Shown in pieces: positions 1-5,360 of a stretch of 7,920 bases of DNA; position 1 is the first letter of the stretch; each line of letters begins with the position of its first letter. The DNA comes from Candidatus Roizmanbacteria bacterium (GTDB lineage Bacteria > Patescibacteriota > Microgenomatia > UBA1406 > GWC2-37-13), in contig JACPMD010000045.1 of NCBI GenBank assembly GCA_016186235.1, forward strand, positions 1 to 7,920. The letters run 5' to 3'. The position numbers were made by a program, and so were the translations under genes. The notes beneath the pieces are model-generated. The model made no database searches. It was not told the DNA's origin and saw nothing but the letters and a program-made list of their open reading frames with translations.

Positions 1-30
1 GATTCATACCGCTACCATTGTAACATCTTC

Positions 31-59
31 TTGACCCTTAGTAAAGAGTAGTATATAAT
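31..59 (+). promoter_or_regulatory. Sigma-70-type promoter of the ribosomal-protein operon
   Basis: A -35 element TTGACC (31-36) and a perfect -10 TATAAT (54-59) are separated by exactly 17 bp, the optimal spacing for the housekeeping sigma factor. Transcription would start near 66-68 and run rightward through a leader of about 125 nt into rplC. It is the best promoter match I found in the window and fits a single promoter serving the whole cluster. No start-site data are available, so the assignment is by consensus only. Confidence 0.8.
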
Positions 60-67
60 TCATTCAC

Positions 68-130
68 ATGTTATTTTTCCTTTTCTCGCCTAAAGGCGGG
101 GTTAACTCGGGAAAAAGAGATATCATTTAG
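68..130 (+). CDS. Possible 20-residue leader peptide of an attenuator
   Basis: An ATG at 68-70 opens a 20-codon ORF ending in TAG at 128-130. It starts within a couple of bases of the predicted transcription start, so it would be read as a leaderless or nearly leaderless message. That is plausible here, where almost no gene has a Shine-Dalgarno site. The peptide begins MLFFLF, so three phenylalanine and two leucine codons follow the start, and it ends in a basic, polar tail (KRDII). Its stop lies one base upstream of a helix that competes with the operon terminator, which is the arrangement expected of a translated attenuation leader. An ORF this short has a substantial chance of arising by accident, so position rather than length is the argument. 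No homologue is recognised. Confidence 0.35.
   Translation: MLFFLFSPKGGVNSGKRDII
74..116 (+). promoter_or_regulatory. Leader RNA stem with nested hairpin
   Basis: In the operon leader, 74-80 (TTTTTCC) can pair with 110-116 (GGAAAAA). This encloses a smaller hairpin, 87-90 (CGCC) with 95-98 (GGCG), closed by a TAAA tetraloop and extendable by G-U pairs. It lies inside the putative leader ORF, so translating ribosomes would disrupt it. The outer helix is AT-rich and modest in strength. Whether it takes part in regulation or folds at all is inference. Confidence 0.35.
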
Positions 131-131
131 A

Positions 132-166
132 CCGGATTGGAGAATGATTCGGGAGCCCCAATCTGG
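132..166 (+). promoter_or_regulatory. Candidate antiterminator helix upstream of rplC
   Basis: Bases 132-140 (CCGGATTGG) can pair with 158-166 (CCAATCTGG) over nine positions with a single G-U wobble, leaving a 17-nt loop. The 3' arm uses the same bases that form the upper part and triloop of the terminator stem at 153-171, so the two structures exclude each other. The 5' arm starts two bases after the stop codon of the possible leader peptide. A ribosome at that stop would cover the arm and favour termination, while a ribosome stalled or absent upstream would leave it free. The pairing is seen directly; the regulatory reading is inferred. Confidence 0.5.
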
Positions 167-178
167 GGCTCTTTTTTT
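153..178 (+). terminator. Intrinsic terminator / attenuator just before rplC
   Basis: A perfect 8-bp stem, GAGCCCCA (153-160) with TGGGGCTC (164-171), has six G-C pairs and an ATC triloop. It is followed directly by seven T residues (172-178). It ends 12 bases before the rplC start codon and about 110 nt downstream of the operon promoter. It therefore cannot be the end of an upstream transcript alone: it must also act on transcripts from the promoter at 31-59. It is either a conditional attenuator of the operon or the 3' end of a short RNA of about 110 nt. The two readings are not exclusive. Confidence 0.85.
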
Positions 179-190
179 GTTTAAAAATAT

Positions 191-865
191 ATGGTCGGCT
201 TTATCTTAGGCGAAAAATCAGAACAATCACAAACATTTACACAAGAAGGAGAGAGGATTCCTACGACACTCATTAAAACGACTCCATGCTACCTCGTTGA
301 TATTAAATGGCCTAAAAAGCACGGCTATTTCTCAGTCATGCTCGGATTTGGCCAAGCGAGGAATATTAAAAAGCCAAGCATGGGACAATTAGCGAAAGCG
401 GGGATAAAAACCCCGCTTCGTTTTTTTAGGGAATTCCGGCTTGATAAATTGCAAAATAAGATAAAGTTCGTCGAAGAAGGAAAGAAAAGTCTAGTCATCG
501 GGGAAAAGAAAATTCACATAGGCGAGGAATTAAAGCCGAGCGCTTTCTTTAAAAAAGGAGAACTTGTTGACGTTTCGGGTACTTCAAAAGGGAAAGGATT
601 CCAGGGCGTTGTGAAAAGACATGGATTTGCTGGCGGTCCAAGAACTCATGGACAATCAGATAGAGAACGAGCTCCCGGTGCTATTGGTCAAACCACTACA
701 CCTGGAAGAGTCTTCAAGGGGAAAAGAATGGCGGGTAGAATGGGAAACAAAAAAGTAATGGTGAAGAAATTGCAAGTTGTTGATGTCAAGGAAGATGGAT
801 TAGTGATAAAAGGAGTTGTGCCAGGTGCAAGAGGAGGATTACTTAAGGTAATGAAGCACGAGTAA
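191..865 (+). CDS. rplC: 50S ribosomal protein L3 (uL3)
   Basis: L3 is an early-assembling 23S rRNA-binding protein whose extended loop reaches the peptidyl-transferase centre. The 224 residues carry the family core in order: [19 protein letters not shown] (about 128-146), the loop tip [15 protein letters not shown] (152-166), then [20 protein letters not shown] (170-189) and the closing [14 protein letters not shown] (207-220). The N-terminal VGFILGEK...SQTF aligns with the usual IxGKKxGMTxIF start, though the Gly-Met pair is lost, and supports the ATG at 191. It is slightly longer than the roughly 209-residue norm, with extra charged residues around 86-112. No Shine-Dalgarno is present: the start follows the terminator T-run and an A/T stretch. 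It is the first large gene of the operon; rpsJ, which normally precedes it, is absent. Confidence 0.96.
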   Translation: MVGFILGEKSEQSQTFTQEGERIPTTLIKTTPCYLVDIKWPKKHGYFSVMLGFGQARNIKKPSMGQLAKAGIKTPLRFFREFRLDKLQNKIKFVEEGKKSLVIGEKKIHIGEELKPSAFFKKGELVDVSGTSKGKGFQGVVKRHGFAGGPRTHGQSDRERAPGAIGQTTTPGRVFKGKRMAGRMGNKKVMVKKLQVVDVKEDGLVIKGVVPGARGGLLKVMKHE

Positions 866-875
866 TATTTTTACT

Positions 876-1655
876 ATGCCTAAAACTAAAAAAATAGAAA
901 AACAAACTGCCGAAAAGAAGAGTACACAGAAGAAATCAACAAAAGTAAAATCAGACCAGCGGAATGATTTATTGATACCGGTATACGACCCGAGTGGTTC
1001 ACAAAAGGGCACTGTAGAGTTTCCAAAAGAACTTTTTGTAGCCGATGTGAATCCAAAACTCTTAGCTCAATACGTTAGAGTTTATCTAACTAATCAAAGA
1101 CAAGGAACTGCTTCTACCAAAACAAGAAGCGAGGTAAAGGGCTCGACGCGAAAAATATACAGACAGAAAGGGACGGGAAGAGCTCGCCATGGAGACATCA
1201 AAGCTCCAATATTTGTTGGCGGAGGAGTGGCAAACACTTTTTTCTGGGCGGAAGGGTTCAAAGTAGGGAAATCTCTTAAAGATAGAAAATATTTGAAAAT
1301 GTCGCAGAAATTGTTGAAGAATAAAAAACAGATTCGTAAAGCATTTTTATATTCGTTGTCTTCAAAGCTAAAAGAAAAAGGAATAGTTGGCCTCAGTAAT
1401 CTTTTTAAAGATATCGAACCAAAAACAAAAAACTTTTACCAATTTTTGAAATCATTAGATTTAACTAAGGAAAAAATCCTTTTGGTATTTCCTAAGTTGG
1501 AAAAGGAGAATGTAGTAAGAGCCGCCAGAAATTTGCCAAATGTTGAAATCACTTCTGACTCGTCACTCAACGCTTATATCATTCTGAAAAACAACAAGCT
1601 ATTTTTATTTGAGGATTCTTTAAAAATGATGGCGAAACAATCTCATGGAAATTAA
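876..1655 (+). CDS. rplD: 50S ribosomal protein L4 (uL4)
   Basis: L4 lines the nascent-peptide exit tunnel through its long loop; in E. coli it also represses its own operon at the S10 leader. The loop signature is clear: [31 protein letters not shown] (76-106), then [11 protein letters not shown] (108-118). The C-terminal [20 protein letters not shown] (231-250) matches the family end. At 259 residues it is about 50 longer than usual. A lysine-rich, low-complexity N-terminus of about 30 residues accounts for part of this. An insertion at about 119-136 replaces the conserved GPKPR segment that normally follows GGGV. No Shine-Dalgarno: the start lies in tttttactATG. Its last 11 bases overlap rplW, suggesting coupled translation. 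Confidence 0.95.
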   Translation: MPKTKKIEKQTAEKKSTQKKSTKVKSDQRNDLLIPVYDPSGSQKGTVEFPKELFVADVNPKLLAQYVRVYLTNQRQGTASTKTRSEVKGSTRKIYRQKGTGRARHGDIKAPIFVGGGVANTFFWAEGFKVGKSLKDRKYLKMSQKLLKNKKQIRKAFLYSLSSKLKEKGIVGLSNLFKDIEPKTKNFYQFLKSLDLTKEKILLVFPKLEKENVVRAARNLPNVEITSDSSLNAYIILKNNKLFLFEDSLKMMAKQSHGN

Positions 1656-1932
1656 CAAAGTTTTAATAAGACCAATCATAACCGAAAAGGCGACAAATTT
1701 GTCAAAAGGACAAGTTTATTCCTTTGAAGTACATAGAGACGCAAATAAATTCCAGGTGAAAAAAGCCCTCGAACAGCTTTACAAAGTAAAAGTTGGAAGG
1801 GTAAATGTGACTGTTAGAAAAGGTAAAAAAAGGAGAGTAGGAAAAAGAATGACATCGAAGGAGTTACCAGATAAAAAAATAGCCTTCGTGTCGCTGAGAG
1901 AGGGAAAAATTGATCTATTTCCACAAACATGA
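1645..1932 (+). CDS. rplW: 50S ribosomal protein L23 (uL23)
   Basis: L23 sits at the tunnel exit and is the docking site for trigger factor and the signal recognition particle. The 95-residue protein is of normal bacterial length. It shows the family N-terminus [12 protein letters not shown] (6-17), the [31 protein letters not shown] stretch (25-55) and the basic loop [11 protein letters not shown] (58-68). The start overlaps the end of rplD by 11 bases. The stop TGA shares the tetranucleotide ATGA with the rplB start, so translation is probably coupled on both sides. Confidence 0.95.
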   Translation: MEINKVLIRPIITEKATNLSKGQVYSFEVHRDANKFQVKKALEQLYKVKVGRVNVTVRKGKKRRVGKRMTSKELPDKKIAFVSLREGKIDLFPQT

Positions 1933-2705
1933 ATAAAACTTTAATTCCAACAACAAACCACCCAAAAAAAAGTCTCACTGTAATCCTGAAAAAACACTCG
2001 GGAAGAGATTCTTCTGGCCAAGTGAGCGTACGACATCAAGGAGCACGACATAAGCGTTTCTATAGATTTATAGATTTTAAACGGGACAAAAGAAGCTCAG
2101 AAGGAAAAGTTATAGGGATAGAGTATGACCCAAATCGTAATGTTCCAATTGCGCTCATCCAATATCCGGATGGAGATAAGAGATATATTTTGCAACCGAA
2201 GGATCTCAAGGTGGGGGGTACCGTAGTTGCGAGCGAAAAAGCCGAAATTAAGCCAGGAAATGCACTGCCGCTTAAAAACATACCCTTAGGGATCCAAGTA
2301 CATAATGTCGAGCTTTATCCAGGGAAGGGTGGTCAACTTCTTCGCGGCGCAGGTACCTACGCAGTTCTTGTAGCGAAGGAGGACAAGTACGTTCAGTTAA
2401 AACTTCCCTCAGGAGAAACTCGTCGCTTTTTTGCCGATAGTTATGCAACCGTGGGACAATTGGGGAACGTTGGACACAAAGAAGAGATAATCGGAAAAGC
2501 CGGAAGAAAAATTCATATGGGTATCCGGCCAACAGTTCGAGGTACCGCTCAGAATCCCCGAAGCCATCCTCATGGTGGAGGAGAGGGAAGATCTGGAGAA
2601 GGCATGCATCCTAAGACGCCCTGGGGCAAACCGGCACGTGGAAAGAAGACGAGGAAGAGAAATAAATGGAGTAACGTATTAATCGTTCAGCCAAGGAAAA
2701 AGTAA
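1929..2705 (+). CDS. rplB: 50S ribosomal protein L2 (uL2)
   Basis: L2 is a large, highly conserved 23S-binding protein needed for subunit joining and close to the peptidyl-transferase centre. Recognisable segments are VSVRHQGARHKRFYRFIDFKR (32-52), GKVIGIEYDPNR (59-70), LPSGETRRF (159-167) and HPHGGGEG (213-220) followed by HPKTPWGKPARGKKTRK (227-243). At 258 residues it is about 17 shorter than the norm because the N-terminus is trimmed: the usual KKYKPTTPGRR lead-in is reduced to [21 protein letters not shown] is altered to HQGARHK. The conserved Asp before HPHGGGEG, Asp228 in E. coli, is serine (S212). The start overlaps the rplW stop (ATGA). Confidence 0.96.
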   Translation: MNKTLIPTTNHPKKSLTVILKKHSGRDSSGQVSVRHQGARHKRFYRFIDFKRDKRSSEGKVIGIEYDPNRNVPIALIQYPDGDKRYILQPKDLKVGGTVVASEKAEIKPGNALPLKNIPLGIQVHNVELYPGKGGQLLRGAGTYAVLVAKEDKYVQLKLPSGETRRFFADSYATVGQLGNVGHKEEIIGKAGRKIHMGIRPTVRGTAQNPRSHPHGGGEGRSGEGMHPKTPWGKPARGKKTRKRNKWSNVLIVQPRKK

Positions 2706-2709
2706 GAAT

Positions 2710-3135
2710 ATGGAATCATTAACCTATATAAAAAACGTACAAATAACACCAAAAAAACTGAGATTCATTATCGCAGATGTAAGGAGAATGAAACCGTCTG
2801 AAGCGCTTGATTATCTTTTTTATACTCCAAAAGAAAGCGCTATTCTTTTACGAAAGGCAATCCAATCTGCAATAAGCAGCGCAAAGAATGCTTTGAAAAT
2901 CGACGAAAGACTTCTTCGTTTTAAACTCTTAACCATAGAAGAAGGGCAGAAATTAAAACGTTTCAATCCAGGCGGACGAGGAACGGTAAAACCGTATATC
3001 AAGAGATTTTCTCATATCAAGATTATTCTCGAGGGAGAAAGACCATCAGAAAAAAAAGCACCAGCGAAGGTTGAAGCAAAAGCGAAGCCAGAAGTTAAAG
3101 AGAGAAAGATACAAGTTAAAGAAAAAAAGGCATAA
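2710..3135 (+). CDS. rplV: 50S ribosomal protein L22 (uL22)
   Basis: L22 forms part of the exit-tunnel wall and constriction. The 141 residues contain the family pattern ITPKKLRFIIADVRRMKPSEALDYLFYTPKESA (12-44), the AIQSAISSAKNAL helix (50-62), and the tunnel hairpin and C-terminal strand EGQKLKRFNPGGRGTVKPYIKRFSHIKIIL (78-107). From about residue 110 there is a Lys/Ala/Glu-rich tail absent from the compact roughly 110-residue proteins of model bacteria. It follows rplB after only four bases, where rpsS would normally intervene. rpsC begins one base after its stop. Confidence 0.94.
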   Translation: MESLTYIKNVQITPKKLRFIIADVRRMKPSEALDYLFYTPKESAILLRKAIQSAISSAKNALKIDERLLRFKLLTIEEGQKLKRFNPGGRGTVKPYIKRFSHIKIILEGERPSEKKAPAKVEAKAKPEVKERKIQVKEKKA

Positions 3136-3136
3136 C

Positions 3137-3781
3137 ATGGGTCAAAAAGTTCATCCAAAAGGTTTGCGTCTTGGAGTCTTATATAACTGGGATTCCCGCT
3201 GGTTTTTTTCGAATAAAAAAGCATATAGAGAAGCGCTCCTGAGCGATGTGAAGATACGCGACATGCTCATGAAAAAACTGAGTTATACAGCGGTTAAGCG
3301 CGCAATCAATAAGATTACCTTGATTATTTACTCGGTAAAACCTGGAATGATTATTGGAAGAGGAGGAAAAGGATTAGAAGACGTGAGAAACTTTATTTCA
3401 ATGTATTTAAAAATCGGGAAAAAAGGCAAAAACTTACCTGTAGGTCGTCAGGAAGGCAAGCTCGAAATTAAAATAGAACCTGTTAAAAAGCCATATTTGG
3501 ATGCTTACTATGTTGCTCAATCAATCGCAGAAAAGTTGATCAGAAATTTTCCTCATCGCTCAGTCATTCACAACTCGATGAATCGAGTCAGAGAAGCAGG
3601 AGCAAAAGGGGTAAAAATTCAAGTTAGTGGCAGAATCGCCGGAGCAGAGATTTCGCGAAGGGAAAAATATTTTGACGGAACGATTCCTGCTTCCACGATA
3701 CGTGAAGACGTTGATTTCGCGAAATACCCAGCGCTTACCAAGTCCGGATATATAGGAGTAAAAGTTTGGATTGCTCGTTAA
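3137..3781 (+). CDS. rpsC: 30S ribosomal protein S3 (uS3)
   Basis: S3 is a head protein of the small subunit lining the mRNA entry channel. The ATG at 3137 is chosen over an in-frame ATG at 3071, which lies inside rplV, because the universal N-terminus MGQKVHPKGLRLG begins here. The KH domain shows GMIIGRGGKGLEDVR (70-84). The C-terminal domain has HNSMNRVREAGAKGVKIQVSGRIAGAEISRREKY (145-178) and the terminal GYIGVKVWI (204-212). Length is 214. Residues 99-108 (NLPVGRQEGK) interrupt the usual run from the KH helix to the LEIKI strand and look like a small inserted repeat. A weak AAGG lies six bases before the start. Confidence 0.96.
   Translation: MGQKVHPKGLRLGVLYNWDSRWFFSNKKAYREALLSDVKIRDMLMKKLSYTAVKRAINKITLIIYSVKPGMIIGRGGKGLEDVRNFISMYLKIGKKGKNLPVGRQEGKLEIKIEPVKKPYLDAYYVAQSIAEKLIRNFPHRSVIHNSMNRVREAGAKGVKIQVSGRIAGAEISRREKYFDGTIPASTIREDVDFAKYPALTKSGYIGVKVWIAR
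3431..3460 (+). repeat. Imperfect palindromic insert in rpsC encoding NLPVGRQEGK
   Basis: The 30 bases encode residues 99-108 of S3, at a point where other S3 proteins pass directly from the KH helix to the next strand. The ends are near-inverted (CTTACCT at 3433-3439 and AGGCAAG at 3454-3460, one mismatch), and CCTG/CAGG pair within. I recall the peptide pattern LPVGRQxGK recurring in predicted proteins of Patescibacteria as the translation of a dispersed short palindromic repeat. That recollection cannot be tested here. Insert versus lineage-specific loop remains open. Confidence 0.45.
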
Positions 3782-3784
3782 TCT

Positions 3785-4195
3785 ATGCTAGCGCCCAAGA
3801 GACAAAAATATCGAAAACAATTCAGGGGTGTTTGGCGAAAAATAGCGATCAAAGGAGATAAACTCAATTTTGGAGGTTTTGGACTAAAGGCACTAACGAG
3901 CGGTTGGATCAAAGATAAAGAAATAGAAGCAGCAAGAGTTGTCCTCGCAAGAGCGACTAAAAAAAATGGTAAATTTTGGATTCGAATTTTTCCGGATAAA
4001 CCATATACAAAAAAACCTCCTGAAGTGACCATGGGCGCGGGAAAGGGAGAAGTATCTCATTTTGTCGCATCGGTTTCACCCGGTAAAGTTCTTTTCGAAA
4101 TCGACGGTCTTTTAAAGGAAGAGGCAGTTTCGGTTTTGAGAATCGTCGCGTCGAAATTGTCAGTTAAATCAAAAGTGATTGAAAAAAGCATCTAA
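3785..4195 (+). CDS. rplP: 50S ribosomal protein L16 (uL16)
   Basis: L16 binds near the A site and helps position the acceptor end of tRNA. The 136-residue length is normal. Family segments are MLAPKRQKYRKQFRG (1-15), FGGFGLKAL (29-37), IEAARVVLARATKKNGKFWIRIFPDKPYTKKP (47-78), MGAGKGEV (83-90) and PGKVLFEIDG (99-108). The residue before MGAGKG is threonine (T82). In E. coli this position is Arg81, the target of the L16 arginine hydroxylase, and the following MGKGKG is here MGAGKG. The gene follows rpsC after three bases and is followed at once by rpmC, whose ATG comes directly after the stop. No Shine-Dalgarno. Confidence 0.96.
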   Translation: MLAPKRQKYRKQFRGVWRKIAIKGDKLNFGGFGLKALTSGWIKDKEIEAARVVLARATKKNGKFWIRIFPDKPYTKKPPEVTMGAGKGEVSHFVASVSPGKVLFEIDGLLKEEAVSVLRIVASKLSVKSKVIEKSI

Positions 4196-4399
4196 ATGAA
4201 AAAAATTACGAAAGAATTGCAAAATAAATCGGTGAAAGAGTTACAGAAAGAAGCAGAAGTTTTAAGACAAGAAATTGCAAAATTGCGCCTTGAGTCTGGA
4301 ATAAATCCTTTGAAAGACACAAATGTTTTGATAAAGAAAAGAAAAAAATTAGCAGTTGTCCTGACATTACTATGGCAAAAGCGCTCATCGGCAAAGTAA
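4196..4399 (+). CDS. rpmC: 50S ribosomal protein L29 (bL29/uL29)
   Basis: L29 is a small two-helix protein near the tunnel exit, next to L23. The 67 residues give the expected antiparallel helical pattern. LQNKSVKELQKEAEVLRQEIAKLRLES (8-34) matches the family's LRxKSxEELxxEL...LR, and LKDTNVLIKKRKKLAVVLTLL (39-59) matches the second helix. The start abuts the rplP stop with no gap. The final 28 bases overlap rpsQ in another frame, so the C-terminal residues WQKRSSAK are constrained by the S17 start region rather than by L29 itself. Confidence 0.93.
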   Translation: MKKITKELQNKSVKELQKEAEVLRQEIAKLRLESGINPLKDTNVLIKKRKKLAVVLTLLWQKRSSAK

Positions 4400-4608
4400 T
4401 ATCAATAAAATCTCAGAAGACAGTTACCGTCTCTATTGAACGCAAGTTTAGACACCCGTTCTACAAAAAAGTAATCATAAGGCACAAGCGGTTAAAGGCG
4501 CACAACGAAAAAACAGCTTTAAAAGAAGGGGATATGGTCAAAATTCAGGAAACAAGACCACTATCAAAGGATAAACATTTCGAGGTTGTAAAAAAGATTA
4601 GTAGTTGA
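4372..4608 (+). CDS. rpsQ: 30S ribosomal protein S17 (uS17)
   Basis: S17 is an OB-fold protein in the body of the small subunit, binding 16S rRNA early in assembly. The 78 residues show the family sequence throughout: LIGKVISIKSQKTVTVSIERKFRHPFYKKVI (5-35), HNEKTALKEGDMVKIQETRPLSKDKHF (44-70) and the closing strand EVVKK. The ATG at 4372, in attactATG, places the first strand at the usual distance and creates a 28-bp overlap with rpmC. The stop is TGA at the expected terminus. Confidence 0.95.
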   Translation: MAKALIGKVISIKSQKTVTVSIERKFRHPFYKKVIIRHKRLKAHNEKTALKEGDMVKIQETRPLSKDKHFEVVKKISS

Positions 4609-4615
4609 CTACCAT

Positions 4616-4990
4616 ATGTTGCAGCTTAGATCAATTTTAACGGTAACAGACAATACTGGAGCGAAAAAAGGAATGTATATAGGAAGGACAGGTACAGGGA
4701 ATAAAAGAAATGCAACCGTAGGTGATGTCATAAACATTACGGTAAAAGAAGCAATTCCCTATGCTCAAGTGAAAAAAAGCGAGAAGGTTCAAGCCGTCGT
4801 TGTGCGAACACGCAAAGAAAAAAGGCGAAGAGACGGGAGCTACATTCGATTTGATGATAATGCCTGTGTGATCTTAGCCGATAAAGGGAGCAAAGAACCT
4901 AAAGGAACGAGAATATTTGGGCCCATTGCAAAAGAGGTTAAAGATGCTGGTTTTTCCAAAATTGCAAGTTTGGCTGAAGAGATCTATTAG
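4616..4990 (+). CDS. rplN: 50S ribosomal protein L14 (uL14)
   Basis: L14 lies on the subunit interface, contacts 16S rRNA in bridge B8, and is the binding site of the silencing factor RsfS. The 124 residues match the family along their length: MLQLRSILTVTDNTGAKKG (1-19), GDVINITVKEAIP (36-48), VVVRTRKEKRRRDGSYIRFDDNACVIL (61-87), GTRIFGPIAKEV (97-108) and the C-terminal KIASLAEEIY. In many bacteria L14 opens the separate spc operon. Here it follows rpsQ after seven bases with no convincing promoter, so it is probably cotranscribed with the S10-type genes upstream. Confidence 0.97.
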   Translation: MLQLRSILTVTDNTGAKKGMYIGRTGTGNKRNATVGDVINITVKEAIPYAQVKKSEKVQAVVVRTRKEKRRRDGSYIRFDDNACVILADKGSKEPKGTRIFGPIAKEVKDAGFSKIASLAEEIY

Positions 4991-4992
4991 AC

Positions 4993-5298
4993 ATGAAAAT
5001 CAAAAAAGGCGATAAGGTCAAAGTCATTTACGGAAAAGATAAGGGAAAAGACGGCATTGTCGAGCGTGTATATGCTAAGAGTGAGAAAATTCTATTGAGA
5101 GGGATCAATATATATAAAAAACACATTAAAAAGAATGAAAAGATGCCCCAAGGAGGAGTTGTTGAAATTCCTCGACCTCTTGAGGTATCTAAAGTACTTT
5201 TAGTCTGCCCAAAGTGTGGAAAGACAACAAGAGTAGCATACGAAATTGTCAAAGGTAATAAGGTGAGAATTTGTAAAAAATGCAAGAGTAAGTTATAA
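4993..5298 (+). CDS. rplX: 50S ribosomal protein L24 (uL24), zinc-ribbon form
   Basis: L24 is an assembly-initiating 23S rRNA-binding protein with a KOW motif. That motif is plain at the N-terminus: KIKKGDKVKVIYGKDKGKDGIVERV (2-26). It is followed by GINIYKKHIKK (37-47) and GGVVEIPRPLEVSKVLLV (54-71). The C-terminal part holds two Cys-x-x-Cys pairs, C72/C75 (CPKC) and C94/C97 (CKKC), expected to bind one zinc; some bacterial L24 proteins have lost them. Length 101 is typical. The start lies two bases after the rplN stop. The 83-bp gap after it, unusually long here, carries hairpins. Confidence 0.96.
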   Translation: MKIKKGDKVKVIYGKDKGKDGIVERVYAKSEKILLRGINIYKKHIKKNEKMPQGGVVEIPRPLEVSKVLLVCPKCGKTTRVAYEIVKGNKVRICKKCKSKL

Positions 5299-5302
5299 CA
5301 AT

Positions 5303-5330
5303 CTGCGAACCATTTATCTTAGGTTCGCAG
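5303..5330 (+). promoter_or_regulatory. Stable hairpin in the rplX-rplE gap
   Basis: A perfect 9-bp stem, CTGCGAACC (5303-5311) with GGTTCGCAG (5322-5330), encloses a 10-nt A/T-rich loop and starts five bases after the rplX stop. No T-run follows, so it is not a typical intrinsic terminator. In E. coli the S8 repressor binding site of the spc operon lies at this same junction, around the rplE start. I could not identify the S8 core motif here, so a regulatory or mRNA-processing role rests on position and the strength of the stem. Confidence 0.6.
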
Positions 5331-5360
5331 TTATATAAGGAAAACGATGGTAATTGTTGA

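Noticed and set aside
1..51. Possible 3' end of an upstream gene (16 open codons in frame 1 ending at TAG 49-51, or 10 codons in frame 2 ending at TGA 32-34)
   Set aside because: The stretches are too short to identify, and neither resembles S10 or EF-Tu C-termini. The minus strand has no open frame worth calling here either.
2060..2609. Three minus-strand open frames opposite rplB (73, 86 and 66 codons)
   Set aside because: They overlap each other and lie wholly inside a well-supported L2 gene, and their translations show no recognisable family pattern. They are antisense shadows, like the other minus-strand frames opposite rplV, rpsC, rplP, rplX, rplE, rpsN, rpsS and rplF.
3071..3136. Upstream in-frame ATG that would lengthen S3 by 22 residues
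   Set aside because: The extension lies inside the rplV tail and is only its lysine-rich sequence in another frame; S3 universally starts MGQKVHP, which begins at 3137.
4605..4631. TTGACT ... TTAGAT as a second promoter before rplN
   Set aside because: The spacing is only 15 bp and the -10 match is poor, and it lies across the rpsQ-rplN junction with no leader; cotranscription is simpler.
5303..5330. The rplX-rplE hairpin as an intrinsic terminator
   Set aside because: No T-run follows the stem, and essential cotranscribed genes continue directly downstream.
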